Source: Comamonadaceae bacterium (GTDB taxonomy: Bacteria > Pseudomonadota > Gammaproteobacteria > Burkholderiales > Burkholderiaceae_C). From it: 64,000 bases of DNA. Location of the stretch: the NCBI GenBank assembly GCA_027484105.1, contig JAIXUG010000008.1:1-64000 (forward strand), in the 5' to 3' direction. Position 1 is the stretch's first letter. Each line of letters begins with the position of its first letter. Shown piece by piece: positions 17,822-26,634 of this stretch. Under the pieces are notes generated by a model, which was given only the letters and a program-made list of their open reading frames with translations, searched no databases and was not told where the DNA came from. Position numbers and translations under genes: made by a program.

Positions 17822-17976
17822 TTCCCGATTGTCGGGGCAAACCTTGTAGCACTCTCGATGGGCTGAGTCGCTGAGCCGACATGCCCATGGACTGTCAAGC
17901 GCGAGCCAAGCAAGCACGGCAAACCGCTATCATGGCCCGCTTTGCCTCGTTTGCCCTTATTCCTTAGCCCTTCCCC

Positions 17977-20055
17977 ATGTCAGCCGGACTCAACAACGCC
18001 CAACTCGAGGCCGTGAACTACGTCTCTGGCCCCTGCCTGGTGCTGGCGGGTGCCGGTTCGGGCAAGACGCGGGTGATCACGCACAAGATCGGGCGGCTGA
18101 TCGAAGCCGGGCTGGCGCCCCAGCGCATCGCGGCCATCACCTTCACCAACAAGGCGGCTGCCGAGATGCGCGAGCGCGCCAAGGACCTGATTGGCAAAGC
18201 CGCCAAGGACGTGACGGTGTGCACCTTCCATGCTTTGGGCGTGCGCATCATGCGCGAAGACGGGCATGTGCTGGGCCTCAAGCCCCAGTTCAGCATCATG
18301 GACGCGGACGATGTGACCAGCATCTTGAAGGATTGCGGCGGCACGACCGATGCGGCCACCGCCCGGCAATGGCAATGGACCATCAGCCTGTGGAAAAACA
18401 TGGGACTCAATGCCGAGCAGGCTGCAGCCCAGGCCCCCGACGACAACGCCCGGGTGATCGCCCGCACCATGCGGTTGTACCAGGAGCGTTTGAGCGCTTA
18501 CCAGAGCGTGGACTTTGACGACCTGATCGGCATGCCCTTGAAGCTGCTGGCCGAGTTTCCCGAGGTGCGCGAACGCTGGCAAGCCAAGATGGGCCATGTG
18601 CTGGTGGACGAATACCAAGACACCAACGCCACCCAATACGAGGTGCTCAAGCACCTGGTGGGCGAGCGGGCGCGCTTCACGGCGGTGGGCGACGACGACC
18701 AGTCCATTTATGGCTGGCGCGGCGCGACGCTGGACAACTTGAAGCGACTGCCGCAGGACTTTCCGAATTTGAAAGTCATCAAACTGGAGCAAAACTACCG
18801 CTCCACCAGCGCCATCTTGCGCGCCGCCAACCACGTGATCGAGCCCAACCCCAAGCTCTACCCCAAAACCTTGTTTTCGGAGTTGGGCGAGGGTGAGCCG
18901 GTGCGCGTGGTCGATGCCCTGAACGAAGAGCACGAGGCCGACCGGGCGATAGCCCGCATCCAGTCCATACGCAGCGGGCATTCGCTCGAATCCAAACACC
19001 GCGAGTTCAAGGACTTCGCCATTCTGTACCGGGCCAACCACATGGCCCGCCCGTTCGAACAAGCCTTGCGCCGTGCCAACATCCCCTACAAAGTGTCGGG
19101 CGGGCAGAGCTTTTTTGACAAGGCCGAAATCAAGGACCTGTGCGCCTGGTTTCGCCTGTGGATCAACAACGACGACGACCCGGCGTTTTTGCGCGCCATC
19201 ACCAGCCCCAAACGCGGCATTGGCCACCAGACGCTGGGCCAGCTGGGCGCTTTTGCCACGCAATACAAACTCAGCTTGTTCGAGTCGCTGTTTGCCGGCA
19301 GTTTGCCCAGCGCCGTCAATGCCCGCGCCATCAGCGGCCTGCACGAGTTTGGCCGCTACATCAACGACCTGGAATACCGCGCCCGCCAAACCCTGGGCAA
19401 AGAAGCCGCGTTGGCTTTTTTGCTGGAATGGCTGAAAGAGATTGGCTACGAATCGCACCTGTACGACGGCGAAGACAACGAGAAAGTGGCCAGCGCCCGC
19501 TGGACGAATGTGCTGGAGTTTTGCGACTGGATGGCAGGGCGCTGCGGCGGCCAGATCGAGGACGCCACCGGCGCCGAGGCGAGTGAGGCCCAAAACCTGC
19601 TGGAAGTGGCGCAAACCATCTCGCTGATTTCCACCCTGAGCGAGCGCGAAAAAGACCAGAACGTGGTCACGCTGTCCACGCTGCATGCCTCCAAGGGTTT
19701 GGAGTGGCCGCATGTGATGCTGGTGGGCGTGAACGAGGGCCTGCTGCCCTTCAAGCTGGGCGATGACGACACGAGCGCAGCGGCCAGCCAAGAAGGCGTC
19801 CTGCTGCGCTTGCAGGAGGAGCGCCGACTGATGTACGTGGGCATCACCCGCGCCCAGCGCAGCCTGGCCGTGAGCTGGACCCAAAGGCGCAAAAAAGGCC
19901 GTGAAACCGTGGCCGCCCTGCCCAGCCGATTCATTGCCGAAATGCGGCTGGACGAAAACACGGTCAAAGAAGACCCACGCGAAAAACTCAAGGCACTGCG
20001 GGCAGAATTTGCACAAAGGGCGGCATTGGCCGCCGCCACACAGACGCCGCCATGA
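17977..20055 (+). CDS. rep: ATP-dependent 3'-5' DNA helicase Rep
   Basis: 692 residues, SF1A helicase. Walker A GAGSGKT at 25-31, motif Ia TFTNKAA, Walker B DEYQD at 211-215, motif III GDDDQSIYGWRGA, motif IV QNYRS, motif V TLHASKGLEW and motif VI RLMYVGITRAQ are all intact. Length and the LNNAQLEAV N-terminus favour Rep over UvrD or PcrA. It would displace proteins ahead of the replication fork. The stop overlaps the start of the lipoprotein gene (ATGA). Confidence 0.93.
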   Translation: MSAGLNNAQLEAVNYVSGPCLVLAGAGSGKTRVITHKIGRLIEAGLAPQRIAAITFTNKAAAEMRERAKDLIGKAAKDVTVCTFHALGVRIMREDGHVLGLKPQFSIMDADDVTSILKDCGGTTDAATARQWQWTISLWKNMGLNAEQAAAQAPDDNARVIARTMRLYQERLSAYQSVDFDDLIGMPLKLLAEFPEVRERWQAKMGHVLVDEYQDTNATQYEVLKHLVGERARFTAVGDDDQSIYGWRGATLDNLKRLPQDFPNLKVIKLEQNYRSTSAILRAANHVIEPNPKLYPKTLFSELGEGEPVRVVDALNEEHEADRAIARIQSIRSGHSLESKHREFKDFAILYRANHMARPFEQALRRANIPYKVSGGQSFFDKAEIKDLCAWFRLWINNDDDPAFLRAITSPKRGIGHQTLGQLGAFATQYKLSLFESLFAGSLPSAVNARAISGLHEFGRYINDLEYRARQTLGKEAALAFLLEWLKEIGYESHLYDGEDNEKVASARWTNVLEFCDWMAGRCGGQIEDATGAEASEAQNLLEVAQTISLISTLSEREKDQNVVTLSTLHASKGLEWPHVMLVGVNEGLLPFKLGDDDTSAAASQEGVLLRLQEERRLMYVGITRAQRSLAVSWTQRRKKGRETVAALPSRFIAEMRLDENTVKEDPREKLKALRAEFAQRAALAAATQTPP

Positions 20056-20486
20056 CGATGTCACCACACCGATACGAACCCACCTGGCGAATAGCCGCGG
20101 CCTTGCTCCTCGCAGGGCTTTTGAGCGGCTGCGTCACCTTGCCAAGTCGACAGGCCTGCCCACCCAATGACAAGGCCGAGTCGCTCCAGGGCACATGGCT
20201 GGCCCAATTGGCGGGCAGCGGCACGGCCTGGACTTTGCAGCTGGCCCCCCACCCCGAACACACAGGCAGCTGGCGTGGTGAACTGGCACAAGGCGACCGG
20301 CGTTATGCCGTGGTGGCCGACCTGGACGATGGCGAGTTCACCATGGAAGAGTCACACGATGGCCAGCGCATTGCCGCCACCTGGCTGGGCGGTCGTCTGG
20401 CTGGAGATTGCAGCCGCACCTTGCATGGCCAGCGGATTGAGCAAGATCAATCCCGGCAAACCTTCACATTGAGGCCTGCACCTTAG
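20052..20486 (+). CDS. Small predicted lipoprotein of unknown function
   Basis: 144 residues. Basic N-terminus, hydrophobic stretch and lipobox LLSGC with the cysteine at residue 27, so it should be processed by signal peptidase II and lipid-anchored. The mature part is a small beta-rich domain (GTWLAQLAGSGTAWTLQL...) with a second and third cysteine (CPPND and GDCSRTLHG) that could pair. I do not recognise the family. It overlaps rep by four bases, implying translational coupling though no functional link is apparent. Confidence 0.82.
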   Translation: MTMSPHRYEPTWRIAAALLLAGLLSGCVTLPSRQACPPNDKAESLQGTWLAQLAGSGTAWTLQLAPHPEHTGSWRGELAQGDRRYAVVADLDDGEFTMEESHDGQRIAATWLGGRLAGDCSRTLHGQRIEQDQSRQTFTLRPAP

Positions 20487-20578
20487 CCGCGCCACCATGC
20501 AGGGAGGACAAGACGCCTTACATCCCGGCGTTCGTCTTCTCACGCAAAATACAGGCTGTTTGTCTTTCCTGTCAGAGC

Positions 20579-21304
20579 ATGTCCCACAGCACCTACCTCC
20601 AGCCACCTTCCAAGCGCAAGCTTGTGGGTCTGGTGCTGGCCGTGCTTTTGCATCTGGTCTTGCTGTGGGCGCTGCAGGCAGGCCTGGCCCAAAAGTGGGC
20701 ACACAAAATGCCCGACGTGGTCAAAGCGGTTCTTTTGCAAGACGCTCCGGTGTTGACCCCTTCGCCTGCACCGCCCCCGCCTCCTTTGTCAGCGCCAAGG
20801 CCTGCACCCACCCCACCTTCTGCGACCCCGTCGGCCACACCTGCCGTCTCGCCAGCCCCTCAGCCCCCTGCTTTTATGCCCGCCACGGAAGTGCCCACCA
20901 GTTTGCCCCCCAGCCCCGCCACCGCGATCACGGCCGTCAGCAGCACGCCTCCTGCCAGCCCTCCCAGCCCTGCGAGCAGCGTGGCATCTGCACCAGCGCC
21001 CTCCACCACAAGAGCGAGCGCCCCCAGCCGCACAGCGGCCACCGTGAGCGCTGCCCAGTGCGAAAAGCCCGAATACCCCAGCGCCTCTCGCCGCCTGGAA
21101 GAAGAGGGCACCGTGAGCCTGCGTTTTTTGGTGGGTGTGGACGGTCGGGTGATCCAATCCGAGATTGAAAAAAGCTCCGGCTTCCCCCGGCTGGACCAAG
21201 CTGCCCGTGCCGGTTTGTCCAAATGCCGCTTTCAGCCTGCCACGGTGGATGGCCAAGCCGAGCAAGCCTGGGCCAGCATGAAGTACACCTGGCGCCTGGA
21301 TTGA
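20579..21304 (+). CDS. tonB: TonB family energy transducer
   Basis: 241 residues. N-terminal cytoplasmic stub, one membrane helix (about residues 15-38, LVGLVLAVLLHLVLLWAL), a long Pro/Ala/Ser-rich periplasmic spacer (residues about 55-155) and a C-terminal TonB domain with EYPSASRRLEEEGTVSLRF and SSGFPRLDQAA. It transmits proton-motive force from ExbB/ExbD to outer-membrane receptors. Two C-terminal cysteines (CEKPEYP, KCRFQPA) could form a disulfide. It is followed by exbB and two exbD genes, completing a TonB complex locus. Confidence 0.93.
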   Translation: MSHSTYLQPPSKRKLVGLVLAVLLHLVLLWALQAGLAQKWAHKMPDVVKAVLLQDAPVLTPSPAPPPPPLSAPRPAPTPPSATPSATPAVSPAPQPPAFMPATEVPTSLPPSPATAITAVSSTPPASPPSPASSVASAPAPSTTRASAPSRTAATVSAAQCEKPEYPSASRRLEEEGTVSLRFLVGVDGRVIQSEIEKSSGFPRLDQAARAGLSKCRFQPATVDGQAEQAWASMKYTWRLD

Positions 21305-21383
21305 GCCGCGCCACCACTGCCCATGCCGATTTGCCCCTTACGATCTGTCCATGCACACTGATTTCACAGGAGTTCCCCCTTCC

Positions 21384-22244
21384 ATGCCTCACACCCTTTT
21401 CAGCTCCGTTCTGCTGCGCTCCACATGGGCGGGCATGGCCCTTTCGCTGGCTTTGTGCTGGGTGCCGACCGGCCATGCTGCCGCCTCGAATGCCACGTCA
21501 CCGGCTGCCGCCGTGGTCACCAGTGCAAGCCCGGCGGCCTCCAGCAACCCGGCTCCCAATGCACCTGCAGTCGCGCCAGCGACCCCTTCAGACAACCCTT
21601 ACGGGCTGGGCGCGCTGTGGGCACAAGGCGATGCCATCGCCAAGATCACCTTGTTGATTTTGGTGCTCATGAGCGTAAGCAGCTGGTACGTCATCTTCAG
21701 CAAATGGGCCGAACAAAGGCGCATGCATGCCTTCGCCCAAGCCGCGCAAGGGCCCTTTTGGGCCGCTGCCAGCTTGCGCGAAGCCAGCGAGGGCCTGGAC
21801 GCTGCCAGCCCCTACCGCTTCATTGCCGAAAAAGGCCTGGAAGGCGCTGCCAAACATGGCGGCTTGCTGGGCAGCGTGGACTTCAACACCTGGGTCAGCC
21901 TGAGCCTGCAACGGGCGCTGGGCACCGTGCAAAGCCGTTTGCAAAACGGTCTGGCGGTCTTGGCCACCGTGGGCTCAACCGCCCCTTTTGTGGGTTTGTT
22001 TGGCACGGTCTGGGGCATCTACCATGCGCTGGTCAAGATCGGCATCTCGGGCCAGGCCAGCATCGACAAAGTCGCGGGCCCGGTGGGCGAGGCGCTGATC
22101 ATGACCGCCATTGGCCTGGCCGTGGCCGTGCCTGCGGTTTTGGGCTACAACTGGCTGGTGCGCCGCAACAAGGCGGTGATGGAAGAGGTCCAAGCTTTCG
22201 GCGCCGACCTGCACGCTGTGCTGCTGGCGTCCAAGTCCAAGTGA
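21384..22244 (+). CDS. exbB: MotA/TolQ/ExbB proton channel family protein
   Basis: 286 residues. A cleavable N-terminal signal-like segment and an Ala/Pro/Ser-rich periplasmic extension (residues about 30-75) precede three membrane helices; VGSTAPFVGLFGTVWGIYHAL is the ExbB/TolQ signature, with GPVGEALIMTAIGLAVAVPAVLGYN as the last helix. An in-frame ATG 33 bases upstream exists, but ATG 21384 follows AGGAG and begins a better signal peptide. Such N-terminally extended ExbB proteins are common in Burkholderiales. It works with TonB and the two ExbD subunits. Confidence 0.93.
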   Translation: MPHTLFSSVLLRSTWAGMALSLALCWVPTGHAAASNATSPAAAVVTSASPAASSNPAPNAPAVAPATPSDNPYGLGALWAQGDAIAKITLLILVLMSVSSWYVIFSKWAEQRRMHAFAQAAQGPFWAAASLREASEGLDAASPYRFIAEKGLEGAAKHGGLLGSVDFNTWVSLSLQRALGTVQSRLQNGLAVLATVGSTAPFVGLFGTVWGIYHALVKIGISGQASIDKVAGPVGEALIMTAIGLAVAVPAVLGYNWLVRRNKAVMEEVQAFGADLHAVLLASKSK

Positions 22245-22275
22245 TGCCCCTCATGACTTTCCACGGACAGCCCTC

Positions 22276-22704
22276 ATGGCCATGAACCTCGGCCCAGGCC
22301 TCGGGGCCAATGACGAGGACGAGGTGATTGGCACCATCAACACCACCCCCCTGGTGGATGTGATGCTGGTGCTGCTCATCATTTTCTTGATCACCATCCC
22401 GGTGGTGACCACCTCCATCAAGGTCGACCTGCCCCGCGAAAACAATGTGGTGCGCCAAACCTTGCCCGAGAACGTGATCATCTCCGTGAATCGGGCAGGC
22501 CAGATTTTCCTGTACGACACCCCCGTGAAAAACCAGGCCGATTTGCTGGCGCGCTTGCAAAAATTTGCCGCCATGCAACCGCAACCCGAAGTGCAAATCC
22601 GGGGCGATGCCCAAAGCGAATTTGCCGCCGTGGGCCGCGTCATGTACGCGGTTCAGCGCGCCGGCATCACCCAGGTCGGCTTCATCACCGAGCCCAGCCC
22701 ATGA
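22276..22704 (+). CDS. exbD: Biopolymer transport protein ExbD (first copy)
   Basis: 142 residues. One membrane helix with the conserved proton-carrying aspartate in NTTPLVDVMLVLLIIFLIT (about residue 28), followed by a periplasmic domain ending in VMYAVQRAGITQVGFITEP. It forms the stator with ExbB. It is followed 25 bp downstream by a paralogue of identical length; the helices are nearly identical but the periplasmic halves differ substantially. Confidence 0.94.
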   Translation: MAMNLGPGLGANDEDEVIGTINTTPLVDVMLVLLIIFLITIPVVTTSIKVDLPRENNVVRQTLPENVIISVNRAGQIFLYDTPVKNQADLLARLQKFAAMQPQPEVQIRGDAQSEFAAVGRVMYAVQRAGITQVGFITEPSP

Positions 22705-22729
22705 CGTCGCCCGCACAAGGAGGCCCCAC

Positions 22730-23158
22730 ATGGCCATGAACCTGGGCAACAGCCCCAAGGACGAACCCGAAGTGATGATGGACATCAACACCACGCCGCT
22801 GATCGATGTGATGCTGGTGCTGCTCATCATGCTGATCATCACCATCCCGGCGCAGCTGCATACCGTGAACCTGGACATGCCCAGCCCCAGCGCGAACAAG
22901 CCGCCTGTGCCACCTGAAGTGGTGCGGATCGACATTGCAGCCGACGCGGTCATCTCATGGAACGGCCAAGCCTTGGCCGACCGCCAGGCCTTGGAAACCC
23001 GTTTGGCCGAGACCGCCTTACGGCAACCTCAGCCTGAGCTGCACATCCGCTCGCACGCCAAAGCCCCCTACGGTGCAGCCGCTGCAGTGTTGGCGGGCGC
23101 GCAGCGACAGGGCCTGAACAAATTGGGCATTTTGGGCAGCGAACGCTTCGCAGAATGA
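22730..23158 (+). CDS. exbD2: Biopolymer transport protein ExbD (second copy)
   Basis: 142 residues. N-terminus MAMNLG is shared with the first copy; the helix carries NTTPLIDVMLVLLIMLIITIP with the key aspartate. A perfect AAGGAGG lies upstream of ATG 22730, stronger than the first copy's site; the frame is open further upstream but only as an overlap with the first exbD. Tandem ExbD proteins are known in Xanthomonas and other proteobacteria, where the second can be needed for particular receptors. Transcription ends at the strong hairpin at 23185. Confidence 0.93.
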   Translation: MAMNLGNSPKDEPEVMMDINTTPLIDVMLVLLIMLIITIPAQLHTVNLDMPSPSANKPPVPPEVVRIDIAADAVISWNGQALADRQALETRLAETALRQPQPELHIRSHAKAPYGAAAAVLAGAQRQGLNKLGILGSERFAE

Positions 23159-23184
23159 AGTTGCAGCGACAGGCGCGTGCAAAG

Positions 23185-23211
23185 AAAAAGCCGCTGAGAC
23201 AGCGGCTTTTT
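23185..23211. terminator. Bidirectional intrinsic terminator
   Basis: A 12-bp perfect stem (AAAAAGCCGCTG and its complement) around loop AGA gives a U-run on both strands. It separates the plus-strand tonB-exbBDD operon from the convergent Bug-protein gene. Confidence 0.93.
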
Positions 23212-23230
23212 CAAGGGGCTTGTTTGAAGA

Positions 23231-24217
23231 TCAGTCGGCGTATTTGCCAGCCGCATCCACAGCAGCCTTGATCTTGATCATCTCGGCAGCCACGAACTTC
23301 TTGTGCTCTTCGGGCTCCACACGCTTGTCGTTCACCACCAGGGCGCCGAGGCTTTCGTTCTTCTTGATGAACTCAGGATCCTTCAGAGACTTCTTGAGCG
23401 CATCGTTCAACATTTTGGTGATGGCCGGTGGCGTGCCTTTGGGGGCATACAAGCCGTGCCAAATGGTCAGGTTGAAGTTCTTCATGCCCATCTCTTGCAA
23501 GGTGGGGTAGTGCTTGAGCACGGGATGAGCGCTCAGTGGTTGGGCTGTGGTGACCGCAAACGCCTTGATGCGGCCGCCTTCGATCTGGGCCGTCGTGTTG
23601 GTGGTTTGGTCGCACATCATGTCCACCTGACCGCCGATCAAGGCCGTCATGGCCGGCGCAGTGCCGCCAAACGGGATGGTGGTCATGACTTCCTTGGTCT
23701 TCATGTTGGACTGCCACAGCAAACCGCAAATGTGAGAAGCGGAACCCAAACCGGCGTGAGCGATGTTCAACTTGCCGGCGTTGGCACGGATGTAGTTTTC
23801 AAAGTCACGGTAGGTGTTGGCGGGCAACTGGGGCTTACCGACCAGGGTCATGGGCACGTCGTTGACCATGCCCAGGAACTCGAAATCCTCGAGGGGTTTG
23901 TAACCCAATTTGCGGTACAGGGCTGGTGTCGCGGCCATGCCGATGTGGAACATCAGCAAGGTATGCCCGTCCGGTGCAGCCTTGGCCACTTTGGTGGCGC
24001 CGATGGTGCCACCCGCGCCAGCAGCGTTTTCGACCACGAAATTGCTGCCAGGAATGTGCTTGCGCATGGCCTCGGCCAAATCACGTGCCACACGGTCGGT
24101 GGGACCGCCTGCGGCGAAAGGCACAACGATGGAAATCGGCTTGCTACCCGGGAACGACTGAGCGTAAGCGCCCACAGAAAAAGCAGCCAAGGTGGCCATT
24201 GCAATCCATTGCTTCAT
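23231..24217 (-). CDS. Tripartite tricarboxylate transporter (Bug-type) substrate-binding protein
   Basis: 328 residues. Signal peptide ending around AYAQS (residue 20), then the Bug family N-terminal block PISIVVPFAAGGPTDRVAR and the GAGGTIGATKVAKAAPDGHTLL ligand-loop region. It would bind a small carboxylate in the periplasm. ATG 24217 has AGGAG seven bases upstream. No TctA/TctB membrane partners are present in the window, so it is an orphan Bug protein, as is very common in Burkholderiales. The ligand is unknown. Confidence 0.93.
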   Translation of the reverse strand: MKQWIAMATLAAFSVGAYAQSFPGSKPISIVVPFAAGGPTDRVARDLAEAMRKHIPGSNFVVENAAGAGGTIGATKVAKAAPDGHTLLMFHIGMAATPALYRKLGYKPLEDFEFLGMVNDVPMTLVGKPQLPANTYRDFENYIRANAGKLNIAHAGLGSASHICGLLWQSNMKTKEVMTTIPFGGTAPAMTALIGGQVDMMCDQTTNTTAQIEGGRIKAFAVTTAQPLSAHPVLKHYPTLQEMGMKNFNLTIWHGLYAPKGTPPAITKMLNDALKKSLKDPEFIKKNESLGALVVNDKRVEPEEHKKFVAAEMIKIKAAVDAAGKYAD

Positions 24218-24359
24218 GAACAAACTCCTAAAAAGTGGCGTGATTGTAAAACCACGATAGTGTCATGAAATTTCGGAAAATACTTAGCGGAATACCCTTG
24301 ATTGCCCTTGAATTGATTGAGGATTTCGGGCGTTTTTGCGGCGAACCGCGAGGGCGGAC

Positions 24360-25622
24360 TCACTGGTAACTGCGAGCGTCTTCGATCACTTTGCCATCGT
24401 TGGCCAAGCTGCCTTGCGCCACCAAATGCACCTCGCCGCGCAACTTGGTGACATCACGAACCGCCTCGGACACCCGCGCTTTGAGCGCGTCATCTGCCAC
24501 AAGTGCGGTCTCCACATGCAGCGCCATCTGGTCGTTGGCCATCTCGCCGGTCACGACCAAACGGGCCTTGGTCACCTCGGGAAAGCGTTTGACGATCTCG
24601 GCCACCTGGCCAGGGTGCACAAACATGCCGCGGATCTTGGTGGTCTGGTCGGCGCGGCCCATCCAGCCCTTGATGCGCTGGCCCGTGCGACCCGTGGGGC
24701 AGGCGCCCGGCAAAATGGCCGACAAGTCGCCTGTGCCAAAACGGATCAGCGGGTAGTCGGGATTGAGCACTGTCACGACCACTTCACCGACCTCGCCATC
24801 GGCCACAGGGTCTCCGGTGCCTGGGCGGACGATCTCGACGATCACGCCCTCGTCGATCACCAAACCTTCACGCGCGGCAGTTTCATAAGCAATCAAACCC
24901 ACATCGGCGGTGGCATAGCACTGGTAAGCCGCCACCCCCTGCTGGGTGAACCAGTCGCGCAAGGATGGCGGACAGGCTTCGCCAGACACCAGAGCCTTGG
25001 TGATCGACAGCTTTTGACCCGCTTCGGCGGCTTTCTCGATCAGGATCTTCAGAAAACTGGGCGTGCCCGAATAAGCCACGGGACGCAGGTCGGCCACCGC
25101 CGCCAATTGCTGTTCGGTGTTGCCCACCCCCCCAGGAATCACTGCACAGCCCAGCGCATGGGCGCCGCTTTCCATGATCCACGCCCCGGGCGTCAGGTGG
25201 TAACTGAAGCAGTTGTGGACCAGATCGCCGGCTTCAAAACCAGCCGCCGCCATGGCGCGGGCTGCACGCCAGTAGTCGGGGGCATGGCCCTCGGGTTCAT
25301 AGATCGGACCGGGTGACTGGTACACGCGGCGCGCGCCGGCCGAACGGACCATGCCCTTCCAGCCAATGGTTGAAAAACCGCCAAAGGGGTCTTGAGCCCG
25401 CTGGGCTTGCTGGCGCGCCAACAACTCGTACTTGCGTGTCACAGGCAATCTGGCCAATGCGTCCCGGCTGGTCACTTGGGCCGCATCAATGCCTTGGAGG
25501 ATGTCAGCCAAAGCCGCGCTGTTGTTCTGGGCATGCGCAATCTGCGAAGGCAAGGCCGCCATCAGGGCGGCTTCACGGACTTCGGGGGCGCGGGTTTCCA
25601 ACGCATCGAGGTGATGGGCCAT
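24360..25622 (-). CDS. PaaK-like AMP-forming acyl-CoA ligase family protein lacking the usual P-loop
   Basis: 420 residues, similar in layout to phenylacetate-CoA ligase: GCAVIPGGVGNTEQQ, TPSFLKILIEKA, LVSGEACPPSLRDWF and the C-terminal RTGQRIKGWMGRADQTTKIRG hinge region. However, where PaaK has its SSGTTGKP phosphate-binding loop this protein has YQSPGPIYEP (residues 101-110). Either a divergent subfamily uses another loop, or it does not adenylate. It is the last gene behind livF (53-bp gap) in the importer cluster, so the substrate is probably the imported acid. Confidence is high for the fold, low for the reaction. Confidence 0.85.
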   Translation of the reverse strand: MAHHLDALETRAPEVREAALMAALPSQIAHAQNNSAALADILQGIDAAQVTSRDALARLPVTRKYELLARQQAQRAQDPFGGFSTIGWKGMVRSAGARRVYQSPGPIYEPEGHAPDYWRAARAMAAAGFEAGDLVHNCFSYHLTPGAWIMESGAHALGCAVIPGGVGNTEQQLAAVADLRPVAYSGTPSFLKILIEKAAEAGQKLSITKALVSGEACPPSLRDWFTQQGVAAYQCYATADVGLIAYETAAREGLVIDEGVIVEIVRPGTGDPVADGEVGEVVVTVLNPDYPLIRFGTGDLSAILPGACPTGRTGQRIKGWMGRADQTTKIRGMFVHPGQVAEIVKRFPEVTKARLVVTGEMANDQMALHVETALVADDALKARVSEAVRDVTKLRGEVHLVAQGSLANDGKVIEDARSYQ

Positions 25623-25675
25623 GGGATTCTTTCAGGACACGGACGATGAAGGATTGCTCATAGATGCTCCAGGCA

Positions 25676-26485
25676 TCAGGCCAGCCAACGCTTGCGGCGC
25701 TTGTAACTCTTGACGTCCTTGAAGCTCTTGCGCTCACCGCCGCCCATGCCGAGGTAAAACTCTTTCACGTCCTCGTTGGTGCGCAGGTCTTCGGCCTCAC
25801 CGTCCATAACGATGCGACCCGACTCCATGATGTAGCCGTAATCCGAGTACTTGAGCGCCATGTTGGTGTTTTGCTCAGCGATCAGGAAAGTGACTTTTTC
25901 TTTCTCGTTCAGGTCTTTGACGATGTTGAACACTTCTTCCACAATCTGTGGCGCCAGGCCCATCGACGGTTCATCCAACAGCATGACGCTGGGGTTGGTC
26001 ATCAGGGCGCGGCCAATGGCACACATCTGCTGCTCGCCGCCGGATGTGTAGGCGGCTTGCGAGGTGCGGCGGGTTTTCAGACGCGGAAAGTAGGTGTAGA
26101 CCTTGTCCAGGTTGGCGGCAATTTCACCCTTGTCGGTGCGGGTGTAACTGCCGGTCAGCAGGTTGTCTTCGATCGACAAGTGGGCAAAGCAATGGCGCCC
26201 TTCCATGACCTGCACCACCCCACGGTTGACCAGGTCAGCGGGCGTGAGGTTTTCGATGCGCTCGCCCCGCAGCTCAATGTTGCCCTTGGTCACGTCGCCG
26301 CGCTCGCCCCTGAGCAAGTTGGAAATGGCACGCAAGGTCGTGGTTTTGCCCGCACCGTTGCCGCCCAACAAAGACACGATGCCTTGCTCGGGCACCTGCA
26401 AGGACACGCCCTTGAGCACCAAGATGACGTGGTTGTAAATGACTTCGATGCCGTTGACGTTCAGAACAATGTTTTTGTCGCTCAT
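25676..26485 (-). CDS. livF: Branched-chain-type ABC transporter ATP-binding protein (LivF-like)
   Basis: 269 residues. Walker A GGNGAGKTT at about residue 37, signature YTSGGEQQM, Walker B VMLLDEPSMGLAP. It hydrolyses ATP for the LivHM permease. The last 25 or so residues (GGERKSFKDVKSYKRRKRWLA) are a basic extension beyond the usual LivF end. The gene is separated from the binding-protein gene by 149 bp holding three hairpins, which may reduce its expression relative to the binding protein. Confidence 0.93.
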   Translation of the reverse strand: MSDKNIVLNVNGIEVIYNHVILVLKGVSLQVPEQGIVSLLGGNGAGKTTTLRAISNLLRGERGDVTKGNIELRGERIENLTPADLVNRGVVQVMEGRHCFAHLSIEDNLLTGSYTRTDKGEIAANLDKVYTYFPRLKTRRTSQAAYTSGGEQQMCAIGRALMTNPSVMLLDEPSMGLAPQIVEEVFNIVKDLNEKEKVTFLIAEQNTNMALKYSDYGYIMESGRIVMDGEAEDLRTNEDVKEFYLGMGGGERKSFKDVKSYKRRKRWLA

Positions 26486-26517
26486 GGACTGTGCCTTTTC
26501 AAATTCTGGGGTTCAAG

Positions 26518-26627
26518 CCAAATGAAACCACTGCACGCAAGGGTTTCATTTGGTCTCTCCGGTCAGGCCGCTGCAGGCCAGCACAAGCTGGCTGCAGCTG
26601 ACCAGCTGCCGCTGGCGCGGCAGCTGG
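26518..26627 (-). repeat. Three consecutive stem-loops between binding-protein gene and livF
   Basis: Reading along the transcript after the binding-protein stop: stem 26602-26612/26617-26627 (11 bp perfect, loop 4); stem 26561-26581 with 26586-26603 (17 paired bases with bulges of 4 and 1, loop ACAA); stem 26518-26529/26542-26553 (12 bp perfect, loop 12). None is followed by a U-run. Such intergenic stems typically protect the 3' end of an abundant binding-protein mRNA or attenuate the next gene (established for periplasmic transport operons; applied here by inference). Confidence 0.85.
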
Positions 26628-26634
26628 ACTCAAA

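Noticed and set aside
17980..20067. 695-codon open frame opposite rep
   Set aside because: Antisense to an intact helicase with all SF1 motifs; translation has no recognisable domain.
26486..26634. Intrinsic terminator after the ABC binding-protein gene
   Set aside because: Three strong stems but no U-run on the transcribed strand; a stabilising or attenuating role fits better.
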